Assembly (NCBI RefSeq): GCF_014876775.1
Contig: NZ_CP062310.1
Location: forward strand, 1,465,699-1,529,698
Length of the DNA stretch: 64,000 bases
Origin: Infirmifilum lucidum
GTDB lineage: Archaea; Thermoproteota; Thermoprotei; Thermofilales; Thermofilaceae
Reading direction: 5' to 3'
The notes below the pieces were generated by a model, which saw only the letters and a program-made list of their open reading frames with translations, ran no database searches and was not told the DNA's origin. Position 1 is the first letter of the stretch. Each line of letters starts with the position of its first letter. Shown piece after piece: positions 9,186 through 19,096 of this stretch. The position numbers and the translations under genes were made by a program.

Positions 9186-11030
9186 CTACAGTCTTATCCT
9201 CTCCCAGGGCGGCTCGATACTGTCTAGGGTGTCGTGGGTAATAGGCTTTGCTAGCTCCCGCACGTAGTCGGGCATAAGGGGCATGTAGTGCTGGTACCGG
9301 TAGTCGCCTAGTACGATCACAGCCTGGTCTCTTGGCCCCCTGAGAGCCCTCCCGATGGCCTGCGACGCCTTGCGGATAGCGGGGTAGACGTACGCGTATA
9401 GCCTGCCCTTCTCCTCGCCGTACAGTCTCTGGTAGTACTCTATGTAGAGCCTAGTCTTGGTCGTAGGCTTCTCGAAGGGCACGCCGACGAGGAAGACGCA
9501 CATGAGCTCTTCCCCCGGGTAGTCAGCCCCCTCCGCGAACCTGCCGCCCATTGGCGCTACGAGCAGTCCGCTACCCGTCTCCGCGAGAGACTTGAACCTC
9601 TGGAGGGTAGCGTGCGCCTCAACCCCGCTCATCTCGCGCCGCTCGAGGAACACCGTGTAGCCGAGGCTCCTTGCGGTGTCGACCAGGCCTTTCTCCAGGA
9701 GCTTGTTCTGTATGCGGTAGCTGGCCGTGAACACTGCCGTGTTGCGCCTAACCCTGCCGAGCGTCTTGGCTATGGCTCTCACATACTTCTCGGCCATCTC
9801 GTCGCTGAGCTCCTCCCCTCTAGTTGTGAGATCCCTCACCAGGTACACTGACGCGTTTGTCTCGTCATAGGGGCTTGGGACACTTATAGGGTAGTAGTCC
9901 TCTAGACCGACAGTCTCGGCGAAGGCCTCTAGCGGTGTAAGAGTGCCTGACATGAAGATCACTCGTTTGAACGACTTCCAAACTTCAGAAAGTATCTCGC
10001 CTGCGCGCATGTCCCAGATACTCAGGTGTAGCCTGCCATTGTTCCTCTCGACGACTAGTGCTATGCCGTCGATGCCCTCAGCTTCCACGGCAGCCTTGAA
10101 GAAGCTCGCAAAGTGGTATAGGCTCGATTGCGGCCTCTTCCCCTCTCTAAACCTCTTCTCGCGTATTGCCTCGCCGGATCTGAGTGCGTTCTCGAGGGTA
10201 TCTTCGAACCCTTGGGGGAGAAGTTCCTCCGGGTCGAAGACCTCGCTCTCCTCCTCCTGGAGCCCTGAGTACTTCTCCTTCACTCGTTCACGCGTGTATC
10301 TGACCAGTTCGGCGCTGTCGCTGTCCCCGATTTCTAGCGCCTCACTGTAGGCCCTCTCCATCGTCCCCTCTGTTATGGTGTCTCCACCCAGGTTCAGGTT
10401 CTGCAGGTTGTGTGCCTCGTCGACCACGAGTATCGACTCCTTGAAGGGGAACACTGTCCTTATGCTCCAGCTCATCCCCTCGTCCACGACGTAGTTGTAG
10501 CTAAGTGCCACTACGTCAGCCACCTTAAGGAGCTCTCGTTGTAGGAAGTAGGGGCAGACCCCCAGAGCGCTGGCCTTCTCGTATACATACGTGTAGGTGA
10601 GCGCCCCAGCATCGATGAACGGCTGTAGGTTCACGCCCTCCCTAAGCCTCCTATAGTAGGGGCACCTGTTCTTCTCCCTGCTACAGATGTAGGACACGTC
10701 GTCGTAGTCGAGGTTATCGCCAAACCTCCTGGCGAGCAGGCACATGTCCCTCTTCCCCCTGAGGCTCAGGGCAACAAGCTTCACGCCGCTTCTCTCCCTG
10801 AACACCCTGAACTCCTCCACGGGCCTATCGGTCTCATTGCCCGTCCTGACAGTCCACACTACCCGTCCACCGCGCTCCAAGAAGGGCAGGAGAGCGTAGA
10901 TGACGACTGGAGTCTTGCCGAAGCCCGTAGGCGCCTCTAGGACAACGTTCCTCCTCCTCAACTGCTCCCTGATTATCCCCGCGACCTCCAACTGGTGCCT
11001 CCTGGGCTTGTACGGGAACCTTGCCTCCAT
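9186..11030 (-). CDS. xpd: XPD/Rad3-family DNA helicase with Fe-S cluster
   Basis: A 614-residue superfamily 2 5'-to-3' DNA helicase, the archaeal counterpart of the repair helicase XPD. Walker A APTGFGKT lies at about residues 33-40. Four cysteines that bind the 4Fe-4S cluster are at about 97, 116, 123 and 159, DEAH at about 204-207, and the C-terminal motif AIGRALRGPRD (motif VI) near 565-575. All catalytic motifs and the Fe-S cysteines are present and the length is typical of archaeal XPD. A hypothetical gene follows after 9 bases. In archaea XPD's partners in nucleotide excision repair are unclear, so the linked gene is worth attention. Confidence 0.95.
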   Translation of the reverse strand: MEARFPYKPRRHQLEVAGIIREQLRRRNVVLEAPTGFGKTPVVIYALLPFLERGGRVVWTVRTGNETDRPVEEFRVFRERSGVKLVALSLRGKRDMCLLARRFGDNLDYDDVSYICSREKNRCPYYRRLREGVNLQPFIDAGALTYTYVYEKASALGVCPYFLQRELLKVADVVALSYNYVVDEGMSWSIRTVFPFKESILVVDEAHNLQNLNLGGDTITEGTMERAYSEALEIGDSDSAELVRYTRERVKEKYSGLQEEESEVFDPEELLPQGFEDTLENALRSGEAIREKRFREGKRPQSSLYHFASFFKAAVEAEGIDGIALVVERNNGRLHLSIWDMRAGEILSEVWKSFKRVIFMSGTLTPLEAFAETVGLEDYYPISVPSPYDETNASVYLVRDLTTRGEELSDEMAEKYVRAIAKTLGRVRRNTAVFTASYRIQNKLLEKGLVDTARSLGYTVFLERREMSGVEAHATLQRFKSLAETGSGLLVAPMGGRFAEGADYPGEELMCVFLVGVPFEKPTTKTRLYIEYYQRLYGEEKGRLYAYVYPAIRKASQAIGRALRGPRDQAVIVLGDYRYQHYMPLMPDYVRELAKPITHDTLDSIEPPWERIRL

Positions 11031-11127
11031 GCCCCAGACTACCCACGTGCGTAGGCTTAAATCTAAAACCCGCGCGTAATAAGTTTTCCATCCAGACGTG
11101 CAGGGCGGAGCCCCACGCCAGGCCGGC

Positions 11128-11982
11128 CTAGTAGTGCGCGAGTTCCCCTGTCCTCTTGAGTCTATGTTCTACGACGCGTATCAGCGTCACGCCCGCTAAG
11201 TCCAGTAAGACGGTCATCACTAGAAGTATGCACCACTCTAGGCTAACTGGGAGTAGCGTAGGATACCTCATCGCATGGTATCTGAGGAGCTCTGACACGT
11301 ACGTGAAGGGGATTAGAAGCGAGACCAACTGTACCGGGCTCGGCAGGCTCGAGACCGGGAAGAAAATGCCGCTTAAGCCTAGCAACACGAACTGCAGTAT
11401 GTTGTTTAGAGGTCCCACGTTCTTGAACTTCAGTACGAGCGAGCCGTAGACAAGTCCAAAACCCATCGACGTAAATAAACCCACCAGGAGTACTGCGGCG
11501 ACAAGAGCCACGTCGTGGGCTATCACACTGGTATTGAACAGCAGTACGAAGAACACGTACGTGTAGGCGAGTGTGAGCCCGAGGCTTACAATCCTGGAGG
11601 CGAGAAACCTGGAGAAGAGGACAGCCCGGTTAGCGTTCGTTAAGAGTATGTACTCTAGAGTCCCGGTCTGCTGTTCACGCCTTATGGCCATCCCGAAGCC
11701 CCAGAGCCCAGCTGAGACTATGTCCCAGAGGATCATAGCCCAGAAAAACATGTTTAGTACAGTAGGGTTACTCCACTGATCCCTCGGCAGGAACATCAAT
11801 GCTGGGAACAGGAGCAAGACGAGCCAGGCAGGCGTTGCTATAACGTCGGAGACGAGCCAAGCGGAGTACCTGAAGTATATCTTCAGGGCGGCTTTAGCAG
11901 TCCAAGTGGCCTCGACGATTAGCGCCCTAAACCCCTTGACAAACCTAGTACTTTGAGAGCTCCCCCCTCCTTTTCGCCTCAT
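11128..11982 (-). CDS. ABC-2 type transporter permease
   Basis: A 284-residue integral membrane protein with about six hydrophobic segments and the ABC-2 permease pattern, including the central REQQTGTLEYIL segment that resembles the coupling region of DrrB/NodJ-type exporters. Its start overlaps the end of the upstream permease gene by 38 bases, and that gene in turn overlaps the ATPase gene, so the three are one transcription unit. Two different permeases with one ATPase gene suggest a heterodimeric membrane part. The likely role is export of a lipid, polysaccharide or drug, or resistance to one. The substrate is unknown. Confidence 0.88.
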   Translation of the reverse strand: MRRKGGGSSQSTRFVKGFRALIVEATWTAKAALKIYFRYSAWLVSDVIATPAWLVLLLFPALMFLPRDQWSNPTVLNMFFWAMILWDIVSAGLWGFGMAIRREQQTGTLEYILLTNANRAVLFSRFLASRIVSLGLTLAYTYVFFVLLFNTSVIAHDVALVAAVLLVGLFTSMGFGLVYGSLVLKFKNVGPLNNILQFVLLGLSGIFFPVSSLPSPVQLVSLLIPFTYVSELLRYHAMRYPTLLPVSLEWCILLVMTVLLDLAGVTLIRVVEHRLKRTGELAHY

Positions 11983-12790
11983 CCTCCCACCCCTCGTAGA
12001 CGGTCTTGCCCAAGAGGAGGTATACTGAGCCGAGAGCAGCCAAAACCAGGATTTTCTGCGTGAAGTCGAGCCCCGAGGCAGTGCCAGTCACGAGGGCTCT
12101 TAGGATTTGAGCTGCATGCGACGTTGGGAGGAGGTTTGACACCGCCTGGACAACGGTGGGGAAAACCTCCAACGGGTAGTAGAAGCCTGAGAGCATCGCT
12201 ACGAAAGCATTTACAGTGTTTGTCACAGCCCACACTTCTTTAAAGCGCATAGTGAGAGCTGCAACAACCATCCCCAACCCTGCTAGCGGGAGTAGCCCGA
12301 GGAGTATCACTAGGGACGCCTCAGCACACTCGTAGGGTGTTAGGAGAGACCCCCCTAGCGCGACGGCAAGAGTCAGGTCTAGGGTGAACACGAGTATCAG
12401 GAGGATGGACTGTGCAAGGGCATGTAGCAGCCATATCGCGACAGTGCTGTTAGGCGTCAAGTAGTGTAGCTCGAACGTCCCGATCAACTGTTCCTCGCGT
12501 ATCACACTCGAAGTGTTCTCGACCATAACCATGCTCGCGATCATCAGGACGCCGCCGAGCGTTAGGTATAGGACGGGGCTCTGGACTCCCGTATTTGAAG
12601 CAAAGTTGGCTGTATATGATGGGCCTGCAATGGCGTAGCCTATCCCTACGAAGAGGCCCGAGAGCATGAAGGGAAGAGCGAGGATCGTGAACAGACTGCC
12701 AACATACCGCGTGAGGAGTTTAGCCTCTTTGGCAAGGATGCCCGTGAAGACCAGGAGTACACTCCTAACTCTCGCCCTCAAGCCTCTCAC
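11945..12790 (-). CDS. ABC-2 type transporter permease
   Basis: A 281-residue membrane protein related in layout to the following gene (about six hydrophobic segments, with REEQLIGTFELHYL as the likely coupling helix). It starts with GTG at 12790, inside the last codons of the ATPase gene, and overlaps the next permease by 38 bases. Translational coupling of all three is expected. With its neighbour it would form the heterodimeric transmembrane channel of a DrrAB-like exporter. No ligand can be inferred. Confidence 0.88.
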   Translation of the reverse strand: MRGLRARVRSVLLVFTGILAKEAKLLTRYVGSLFTILALPFMLSGLFVGIGYAIAGPSYTANFASNTGVQSPVLYLTLGGVLMIASMVMVENTSSVIREEQLIGTFELHYLTPNSTVAIWLLHALAQSILLILVFTLDLTLAVALGGSLLTPYECAEASLVILLGLLPLAGLGMVVAALTMRFKEVWAVTNTVNAFVAMLSGFYYPLEVFPTVVQAVSNLLPTSHAAQILRALVTGTASGLDFTQKILVLAALGSVYLLLGKTVYEGWEDEAKRRGELSKY

Positions 12791-13769
12791 CCGCGTAGCG
12801 CACGAAAACGTCCTCTAACGTAGGCCCCGCAGTTCTGACGCTAAGTATCTTCAAGTTATTGTCAACCAGCACGTCAAGCACACTCTTGAGCCCTGCATCC
12901 CCCTCGAATATTACTCTCACAGTTCCCCTCCCAGAAGAAGGGTCGGCTACCTGCGTGGCGTACCCCAGGACGCCCTTAATCTTGCCGAGCAGAGGCAGGG
13001 AGTTGTCTCCGCTCAACCCTACTACTTCGATTTCAACAACGTTGTTCGCTGCTATGCTCCTCTTAAGCTCTGATGGACTACCGACGGCCACTATCCTGCC
13101 TCTACTCATGATGGCAACCCTATCTGAGAGCATGTCAGCCTCGAACATGTTGTGGGTTGTCAAGAGGATTGCCTTACCCTTCTTTCTCAGCTCGACGATG
13201 ATTTCCCTGACCTTTCTCGCAGAGTTCGGGTCTAGACCTATAGTCGGCTCGTCTAGGAAGAGTATAGGAGGGTCGTGTAGAAGTGCCCGTGCAATGTTGA
13301 GCTTAGACTTCATCCCAGTACTGTACTCCTCCACTAGCCTGTCAGCATCCTCCTCCAAGCCGAGCAAGGCTAGCAACTCGTCAACCCTGTCTTTTGCGTA
13401 CCCCGGCTCTATGTGGTAGAGGCTTGCGAAATACAACAGGTTTTCGCGCCCACTCAGCTTCCAGTAAAACCCCCTATCGCTGTACAGGCTAACGCCTATA
13501 CTCTCCCGAACCTTCCTGGCCTCTTTGACTACATTGTAACCGTTTACCCATGCCTCCCCCGCATCTGGGAGCAAGAGCGTACTTAGGATCTTTATTGTAG
13601 TGGTCTTGCCCGCGCCGTTTGGCCCAAGTAGGCCGAAAACCTCCCCTGTCCTTACCTCAAACGTCACCCCCTTTAGAGCCTCAATTACTCTCTTCCTACC
13701 GCGGAAGAGCGCCGAGCCTTCCCGCGTCATAAACGACTTTCTTAGACCTCTAGCCTCGACAGCGTACAC
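12765..13769 (-). CDS. ABC exporter ATPase, DrrA/CcmA type
   Basis: A 334-residue ATPase. Walker A GPNGAGKT lies at about residues 53-60, the signature-like STGMKSKL near 150, Walker B ILFLDEP near 170 and the H-loop in LTTHNM. The signature deviates from LSGGQ, as is common in DrrA-type proteins. The C-terminal 80 residues resemble the regulatory domain of this class. It is first in an operon with two ABC-2 permeases and uses GTG at 13769. The gene is divergent from the plus-strand exporter that begins at 13922, so about 150 bases hold both promoters. Confidence 0.92.
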   Translation of the reverse strand: MYAVEARGLRKSFMTREGSALFRGRKRVIEALKGVTFEVRTGEVFGLLGPNGAGKTTTIKILSTLLLPDAGEAWVNGYNVVKEARKVRESIGVSLYSDRGFYWKLSGRENLLYFASLYHIEPGYAKDRVDELLALLGLEEDADRLVEEYSTGMKSKLNIARALLHDPPILFLDEPTIGLDPNSARKVREIIVELRKKGKAILLTTHNMFEADMLSDRVAIMSRGRIVAVGSPSELKRSIAANNVVEIEVVGLSGDNSLPLLGKIKGVLGYATQVADPSSGRGTVRVIFEGDAGLKSVLDVLVDNNLKILSVRTAGPTLEDVFVRYAGERLEGES

Positions 13770-13921
13770 TCCCAGATACCACCTACACCCGAGTTTCTCG
13801 AAAACATCGTAGAACCCACTCTTTAGCCTATCGCCCTAGCACCAGGTGATCACACACCTCCAGGGACTACTCTGCCCCCTGCAATAAGCATAAGTACACC
13901 CAAGCCCTTGCTTGCAAACAA

Positions 13922-15490
13922 ATGAGGAAGAGTTTAGTTTCCATCGCGGCTATTGCTGTACTCCTACTGGCCACCTACTCCACCCAGCTACTCCAGTCCT
14001 CCCCATTAAGCCAGAGAAGCGGGGACGTCTACGTGTTCAACTTGGAGTCCGTCGCTGTGTCGGGCGGCCCTGGATCAGTGAGGACTATAACTCTCTCCCT
14101 TTCCTACTACGGGAGGTATACTCTCCTCGGCTCGGCTGTCTCACTGCAGCCCCAGTGTAACGCGACGGTTCTGTCGGATCAGCCTGTCCAGCTCGGCTCC
14201 TGGAGGCCTGGCACTGTTAAAGTTGCCTCGTTTACGGTAGACACGAGTAAGGCTACGGTTCGTTGCCCCGTAGAGCTCGTAGTCTCGTGGAGTGACAGTT
14301 GGGACGACGCGTACGGCATGAACACCCAGTTGAGCGGCTCTTCTACACTAAAAGCTACAGTTACGGCTTGCTGGTTCGAAGACTTGCGAGTAGGCGTCGT
14401 CCCGCAGATAGTATACGTGGACTCTGTCAACAGTGTACTCCTCGACGTGCTGAACAGTGGATCCTCGAGCATGAGGGAGGTCACGATTATAGTCTCGGGC
14501 CAGGGCGCTACCCTCATAAACGCATCCCTGCCTCTATCGTACCAGCTACGAGAGATCCCGCCCGGGAAACGCTTCACAGCAGCTCTCCAACTCGTACCCC
14601 AGTCGAGCTTCCCGTCGCTCGCAGTCACAGTGTCTTACGTCGACTGTGCCGGGAACTTCAAAACAGTGTCATACAACGTACCGATGTACGCGAGTCCTGG
14701 TCAGAGCATAGTAGTTGTCCCCGACCCCGCCACGGTTGTCGCGGGAACCCGTAGCGAGGTGGCCCTCAAAGTAGTCAACGTTGGGAGTGTCGAGGCCAAG
14801 AATTTACGGGTCGTCTTGAACTTGCAGGCTAGCCCCCTGGCTATCAACCCCGCAGTCATAGACTCTGGAGACCTGAAGCCAGGTGATGTTAAGACTTTCA
14901 CAGTACACGTAGATGTACCCAGCACGGCTTCAGCCAGCACGCTTGTCTCCTACCAGACCATCTACTACATACCGGGCAGCGGCCCTACCTTTACGCAAGG
15001 CTCTTTCACTCTCTTCATCCTGCAGCGCTCGAGCCTATCGATAACGTCGATAGAGGTCGTCCCGAGCAGGGCTACGGTGGACTCCAACGTAGTGTTCGCC
15101 GTTAACTTAATCAACGACGGGACATACCCGGTCTACGCTGTCAACGTCACGGCGTACCCCCCAGAGGGGCTTACTCCCGCAAGGTCTCCCTCCACGTTTC
15201 TGGGCCAGTTAAACCCCCAAGTACTCACCAGCATACCGTTCACGTTCAAGGCGGCAAGGGAGGGTAGCTACGAGGTAAAGTTTAGGGCAACGTATAGAGA
15301 TGCCTACGGCAATACAGCGTACGTGGAGAGAACAGCTGTCGTCGAAGTAATCCCTGCCTCGCCCGAAACTCTGAAGAGTAGATCCTACATTCCTGGGGGA
15401 GTTTTCCTGTGGGTCGCTGTACTAGCTCTACTGGCCGCAGGGGGGTACTACTTCTACAGGAAGACCCGCAGTAGGGGTGCCGGCGGGTGA
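13922..15490 (+). CDS. Surface protein with CARDB/NEW3-like domains and C-terminal anchor
   Basis: A 522-residue exported protein: signal peptide at residues 1-20, several immunoglobulin-like beta-sandwich units of about 110 residues (recognised by repeated strings such as VDSNVVFAVNLINDGTYPVY), and one C-terminal transmembrane helix followed by YRKTRSRGAGG. Archaeal S-layer-associated proteins (COG1361 type) have this architecture. Its stop overlaps the GTG of the FtsX/MacB-like permease, so it belongs to the exporter operon. It may play the part of an outside adaptor comparable to the MacA protein of bacterial MacAB systems; that functional analogy is inference. Confidence 0.82.
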   Translation: MRKSLVSIAAIAVLLLATYSTQLLQSSPLSQRSGDVYVFNLESVAVSGGPGSVRTITLSLSYYGRYTLLGSAVSLQPQCNATVLSDQPVQLGSWRPGTVKVASFTVDTSKATVRCPVELVVSWSDSWDDAYGMNTQLSGSSTLKATVTACWFEDLRVGVVPQIVYVDSVNSVLLDVLNSGSSSMREVTIIVSGQGATLINASLPLSYQLREIPPGKRFTAALQLVPQSSFPSLAVTVSYVDCAGNFKTVSYNVPMYASPGQSIVVVPDPATVVAGTRSEVALKVVNVGSVEAKNLRVVLNLQASPLAINPAVIDSGDLKPGDVKTFTVHVDVPSTASASTLVSYQTIYYIPGSGPTFTQGSFTLFILQRSSLSITSIEVVPSRATVDSNVVFAVNLINDGTYPVYAVNVTAYPPEGLTPARSPSTFLGQLNPQVLTSIPFTFKAAREGSYEVKFRATYRDAYGNTAYVERTAVVEVIPASPETLKSRSYIPGGVFLWVAVLALLAAGGYYFYRKTRSRGAGG

Positions 15491-16665
15491 ACCCCTCTGA
15501 CTACCTCTACCTCGCCCTGACTAGTATAAAGGAGAAGCGCGGGAGAGCTATTGGGGCAATCATCGGCGTCATGATAGCCGTCGTCGCACTCAGCGCTGCT
15601 CTGGGCATAGGCGAGAGCTTCCAGGAGAACTTCGTGGAAGAGCTGCAAAGGACGATAGCGGCTAACAGCATTATAGTGACGGGCGGGTATGCCGGGGGCT
15701 TCACAGACGCGGATATAGCGTACTTCAAGAAGGTGCCGGGCGTAAGGGACGCCTTCGGGATAGCGACGGCAACGGGGACTGTTATAACAGCGGGGGGCGA
15801 GCAACCCGTAACCATCGTGGCTATAGACCCCCAGCACCTGCCAGTCTACCTGGGCGTGTCCGACATGAGCCGAGCAGTAGAGGAGGGGTCGCTGAGGCCG
15901 AGCGGGCTTGGTGTCCTCGTGTCGAACAGCCTCTGGAGGGATCCTAGTACTGGGCAGAAGCTCCTAGACCTGGGCTCCCCCCTTATAGTCCGCGTGCGCT
16001 CGAAAGACGTCACGTTGGTTGTGGTAGGGCTCATGAGGCAGACCTCCACCATAATGGGCGGCCACGCTGTGACAAACCAGATATACATGGATAGTTCTAC
16101 TTACTTCACTTACATCTCGAACTCGAGGAGCTACAGCGGAGTAATCATACTCGTGTCTGACTTGAAGAGGCTAGACGATATAGTGAGCGAAGTAAGGGCT
16201 CTCGCACCGCCAGGCTCCAACGTCATATCTGCAGCGGCCATGGTTAGGCAGTTTACATCACTAGTAAACGCACTCCAGATGTTTATAGCACTGATCTCTG
16301 CTGTAGGTATAGGGGTTACAGCGCTCTGGATATTCGACAGCACGACTATAAGCGTTGTCCAGAGAACCAAGGAGATCGGCATACTTAAGGCACTAGGGTA
16401 CACTAGTAGAGACGTACTGTTGATATTCCTGCTGGAGGTAGTTATAGTCTCTGCCATAGGCATAGCCGGTGGGGTTCTAATATCTCTCGTACTATCCCTA
16501 CTGGTGAAAATACCCATGTTTACGTTCGAGATAGGGCTGACGCTCGCCCCCCACGTCTTGGCAGTATCGTCTCTACTCCCACTGGCCATGAACGTCCTGG
16601 CCGCATACATCCCGTCCAGGAGGGGTTCGTCCTTAAACCCCGTCGAGGCGCTCAGGTATGAGTGA
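15487..16665 (+). CDS. ABC transporter permease, MacB/FtsX family
   Basis: A 392-residue membrane protein with the MacB/LolC layout: one N-terminal transmembrane helix, a large extracytoplasmic domain (about residues 40-250), then three C-terminal helices with the QRTKEIGILKALG motif near 300 that contacts the ATPase. Translation starts at GTG 15487, overlapping the preceding stop, and the end overlaps the ATPase gene by 8 bases. Proteins of this family do mechanotransmission or lipid and peptide export rather than simple channel transport. Confidence 0.92.
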   Translation: MNPSDYLYLALTSIKEKRGRAIGAIIGVMIAVVALSAALGIGESFQENFVEELQRTIAANSIIVTGGYAGGFTDADIAYFKKVPGVRDAFGIATATGTVITAGGEQPVTIVAIDPQHLPVYLGVSDMSRAVEEGSLRPSGLGVLVSNSLWRDPSTGQKLLDLGSPLIVRVRSKDVTLVVVGLMRQTSTIMGGHAVTNQIYMDSSTYFTYISNSRSYSGVIILVSDLKRLDDIVSEVRALAPPGSNVISAAAMVRQFTSLVNALQMFIALISAVGIGVTALWIFDSTTISVVQRTKEIGILKALGYTSRDVLLIFLLEVVIVSAIGIAGGVLISLVLSLLVKIPMFTFEIGLTLAPHVLAVSSLLPLAMNVLAAYIPSRRGSSLNPVEALRYE

Positions 16666-17389
16666 GATAATAAGGCTCGAGAACGTCTGGAAGATATACA
16701 ACGGGTCGGCAGGGCAAGTTGTGGCTGTTAGAGGAGTCACCATGAACGTGAAGCAGGGGGAGTTCTTCGCAATAGTAGGCCCGAGCGGTAGCGGCAAAAC
16801 TACAATGTTGCACCTGATGGGTGGTCTAGACAGGCCGACAAGGGGGAGTATCGTTGTAGCTGGGGTAGAAATCACGTCCCTGAGGAGTGACGCGGAGTTG
16901 AGCAGGTATAGGAACGAGACAGTGGGCTTCGTCTTCCAGCTCTTCTACCTCGTCCCGAGGCTCAGAGTCGTGGAGAACGTCGAGCTCCCGCTGATTAAGA
17001 GGGGGATCCCCAGAGAGGCCAGGAGGAAAATGGCCCTAGAGGCGCTCCGAATGGTCGGCTTGGAGGGCGTGGAGAACAAGTACCCTAACCAGCTGAGCGG
17101 GGGCGAGCAACAGAGGGTAGCCATAGCAAGAGCTATAGTGGCAAGGCCTAAGGTTTTGCTCGCAGACGAGCCAACGGGGAACCTCGACGCCGCAAACTCG
17201 CAGGCGGTAATAGAGCTCTTCAAGAAGCTAGACAGAGAGAAGGGGATAACGATAGTCATGGTTACCCACAACTTAGAGCTAATCTGGCACTGCAACAGGG
17301 TTGCCAGGATGCACAGCGGGTCGATAGTAGACATCTACACTCCCGACAGGTACGGCGAGCTCATCGCGAGCTTTGTTAAGAGGAGCTAG
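16658..17389 (+). CDS. ABC transporter ATPase, LolD/MacB type
   Basis: A 243-residue ATPase with Walker A GPSGSGKT (about residues 43-50), Q-loop in VFQLFYLVPRL, signature LSGGEQQRVAIARA (about 147-160), Walker B VLLADEPTGNLD (about 167-178) and H-loop in VTHNLE. The DEPTGNLD form is typical of LolD/MacB ATPases. It is the last gene of a three-gene exporter operon and overlaps the end of the convergent small gene at 17386 by 4 bases. Confidence 0.94.
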   Translation: MSEIIRLENVWKIYNGSAGQVVAVRGVTMNVKQGEFFAIVGPSGSGKTTMLHLMGGLDRPTRGSIVVAGVEITSLRSDAELSRYRNETVGFVFQLFYLVPRLRVVENVELPLIKRGIPREARRKMALEALRMVGLEGVENKYPNQLSGGEQQRVAIARAIVARPKVLLADEPTGNLDAANSQAVIELFKKLDREKGITIVMVTHNLELIWHCNRVARMHSGSIVDIYTPDRYGELIASFVKRS

Positions 17390-17733
17390 GACAGAAACCT
17401 CTCGAGCCCCCCTCTCGTGCGGGAAGCTAGCCCTGCCCGTATCCTGTCCACCAGCTCCTCCCAGGATAGATCCCCAGTTATCGCCCAGCGGGCAACCAGG
17501 CTTGTATACGCCTTTAGGGCTGAGAGGAACGTCGGCCAGGAGAAGCCCATCTTCTTGAGCTCCCCGCCCCACTCGCCCCAGAGGTACCTCGCCAGGAGGT
17601 TCCCACTCCACACTGCTGCGCGCTCAGACCCTGATCCGAGTTGCCCGGAAAGAACCTCGTAGAGCTCGCGTATCCGCTTTCTGACCTCGAGGGGCTCAGG
17701 GGGCGTCTCGAGAGCCAACCCAGACACTCTCAA
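17386..17733 (-). CDS. Small protein of unknown function downstream of hypD
   Basis: A 115-residue soluble, helix-rich protein (VRKRIRELYEVLSGQLGSG, ARYLWGEWGGEL). I do not recognise a family. The start is uncertain: TTG 17733 or GTG 17727. It follows hypD on the same strand by about 70 bases and converges on the exporter ATPase gene with a 4-base overlap. Position suggests a link to hydrogenase maturation or simply read-through expression. Confidence 0.6.
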   Translation of the reverse strand: MRVSGLALETPPEPLEVRKRIRELYEVLSGQLGSGSERAAVWSGNLLARYLWGEWGGELKKMGFSWPTFLSALKAYTSLVARWAITGDLSWEELVDRIRAGLASRTRGGLERFLS

Positions 17734-17802
17734 TGTACTCTACGCAACCCACGTAATAAGCGTTTAGCAAGTACTTCAAGCCGTGGTGGAGAGGGCTCGC
17801 GC

Positions 17803-19065
17803 TCACTTTAGTCCGAGCTCGCGGGCTATCTCGTCCGCGACCCCGCCGCCCCCAAACCTGGCCCATACAGCACATGTCCCCTCGAGGGATACCATGCACG
17901 GGCCGTAGGGCTTCTCGGGCGTGCACTTCTTGAGAAACATCGGGCAGTCAGTGGGCTTGGCCTTGCCCAGGGTGACCTCAGCACAGCGGCAGCCCGGCGG
18001 CGTGTCTTTCCTCCAGTCCTCGGGCTTGAGCTCCTGTACGCCGAACTGCTTGAACGCGTCTATGTCCGAGAAAGAATCCCTGAGCCTCAACCCGCTCAGC
18101 GGCAGGAAGCCTATCCCGCGCCACGCGTCGTCCACGGCGTAGAAAGCCTTGTGTATCATCGCCTGTGCCTTGAGGTCGCCATCCCAGCTTACTGCCCGCG
18201 TGTACTCAATCCTAACTCCGGCCTCTCTCGCCACGAGCTGCCTGAGAACCTCGGCTATCGATGCGAGGACGTCTATCGGCTCAAACCCGGACACCACGAC
18301 GGGGATGGAGTAGTTCTCGGCGACGGGCTCCCAGGCCTTAGCGCCCGTTATAGTGGATACGTGCCCGGGGGCAATTACGCCCATGACTGGCGGCTCCGGA
18401 GGCTTCTCGCGGAGGACGTCGAGTGCGTGGAACATAGCCGGCGGCGTGAGCTTGACAAGGCTCATTAGCTTGAGGTTCCCGGGGACGTGCCCGCTCAGCA
18501 CTGCCTGGGCGTAGCCGGGAGCGACTGTCTCGAAGCCTATCCCCAGGAACACAGAGTCCCTGCCGTGCCTCCTGGCGTCCCTTATCGCGTCGAGGAGCCC
18601 TGTAACCATCTTCACGTCTCCTCCAATCGTCCTCGCCTCCTCGAGCGAGTACACGCCCTTGACATCGTTTATCGTCCTCAGCTTGAAGGTGTCACCGTAG
18701 GTGTACACTCTCACGCCGTCTAGCGCCAGCCTGATAGCCTCCTCGATGTAGCGAGACGGCGTGACGCACACGGGGCACCCCGGCCCGGCTACTAGCTCGA
18801 GCCCCTCTGGCATGAGGCTGCGCAGGCCGAAGTGGACGATAGTCCACTCGTGAGTCCCGCAGAAGTCCATTATCTTCAGCCTATCCATGCCGAGTACCCT
18901 CCTCACCTCTGAGAAGCGCAAGTGTATGATGTCTACAATCCTCTTGGCCAGTTGCTCGTTCCTCCTAAAAGACTCCTCGAGGAGCTGGGTCTTGCCTATG
19001 AGCTCCGCTGTACTAGATATAGCCGCCATGCAGAGATACAAGCGTGTCCGGGTTATTATACTCAT
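17803..19065 (-). CDS. hypD: [NiFe]-hydrogenase maturation factor HypD
   Basis: A 420-residue Fe-S protein that, with HypC, carries the iron centre while its CN and CO ligands are attached for [NiFe]-hydrogenases. The hallmarks are present: DFCGTHEW, GPGCPVCVTP, and the C-terminal cysteine group CRCAEVTLGKAKPTDCP with further cysteines after it. ATG 19065 is preferred because GGAGGGGGT lies just upstream; the frame continues to 19161 but those codons overlap the divergent oxidoreductase gene. An alternative start at 19029 would give a length closer to typical HypD. No hydrogenase structural genes are in the window, but a maturation protease lies at 37876 and a HypE-like protein at 28686. Confidence 0.95.
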   Translation of the reverse strand: MSIITRTRLYLCMAAISSTAELIGKTQLLEESFRRNEQLAKRIVDIIHLRFSEVRRVLGMDRLKIMDFCGTHEWTIVHFGLRSLMPEGLELVAGPGCPVCVTPSRYIEEAIRLALDGVRVYTYGDTFKLRTINDVKGVYSLEEARTIGGDVKMVTGLLDAIRDARRHGRDSVFLGIGFETVAPGYAQAVLSGHVPGNLKLMSLVKLTPPAMFHALDVLREKPPEPPVMGVIAPGHVSTITGAKAWEPVAENYSIPVVVSGFEPIDVLASIAEVLRQLVAREAGVRIEYTRAVSWDGDLKAQAMIHKAFYAVDDAWRGIGFLPLSGLRLRDSFSDIDAFKQFGVQELKPEDWRKDTPPGCRCAEVTLGKAKPTDCPMFLKKCTPEKPYGPCMVSLEGTCAVWARFGGGGVADEIARELGLK

Positions 19066-19096
19066 CTGACCCCCTCCGCTGGGCTCAGGACTCGCC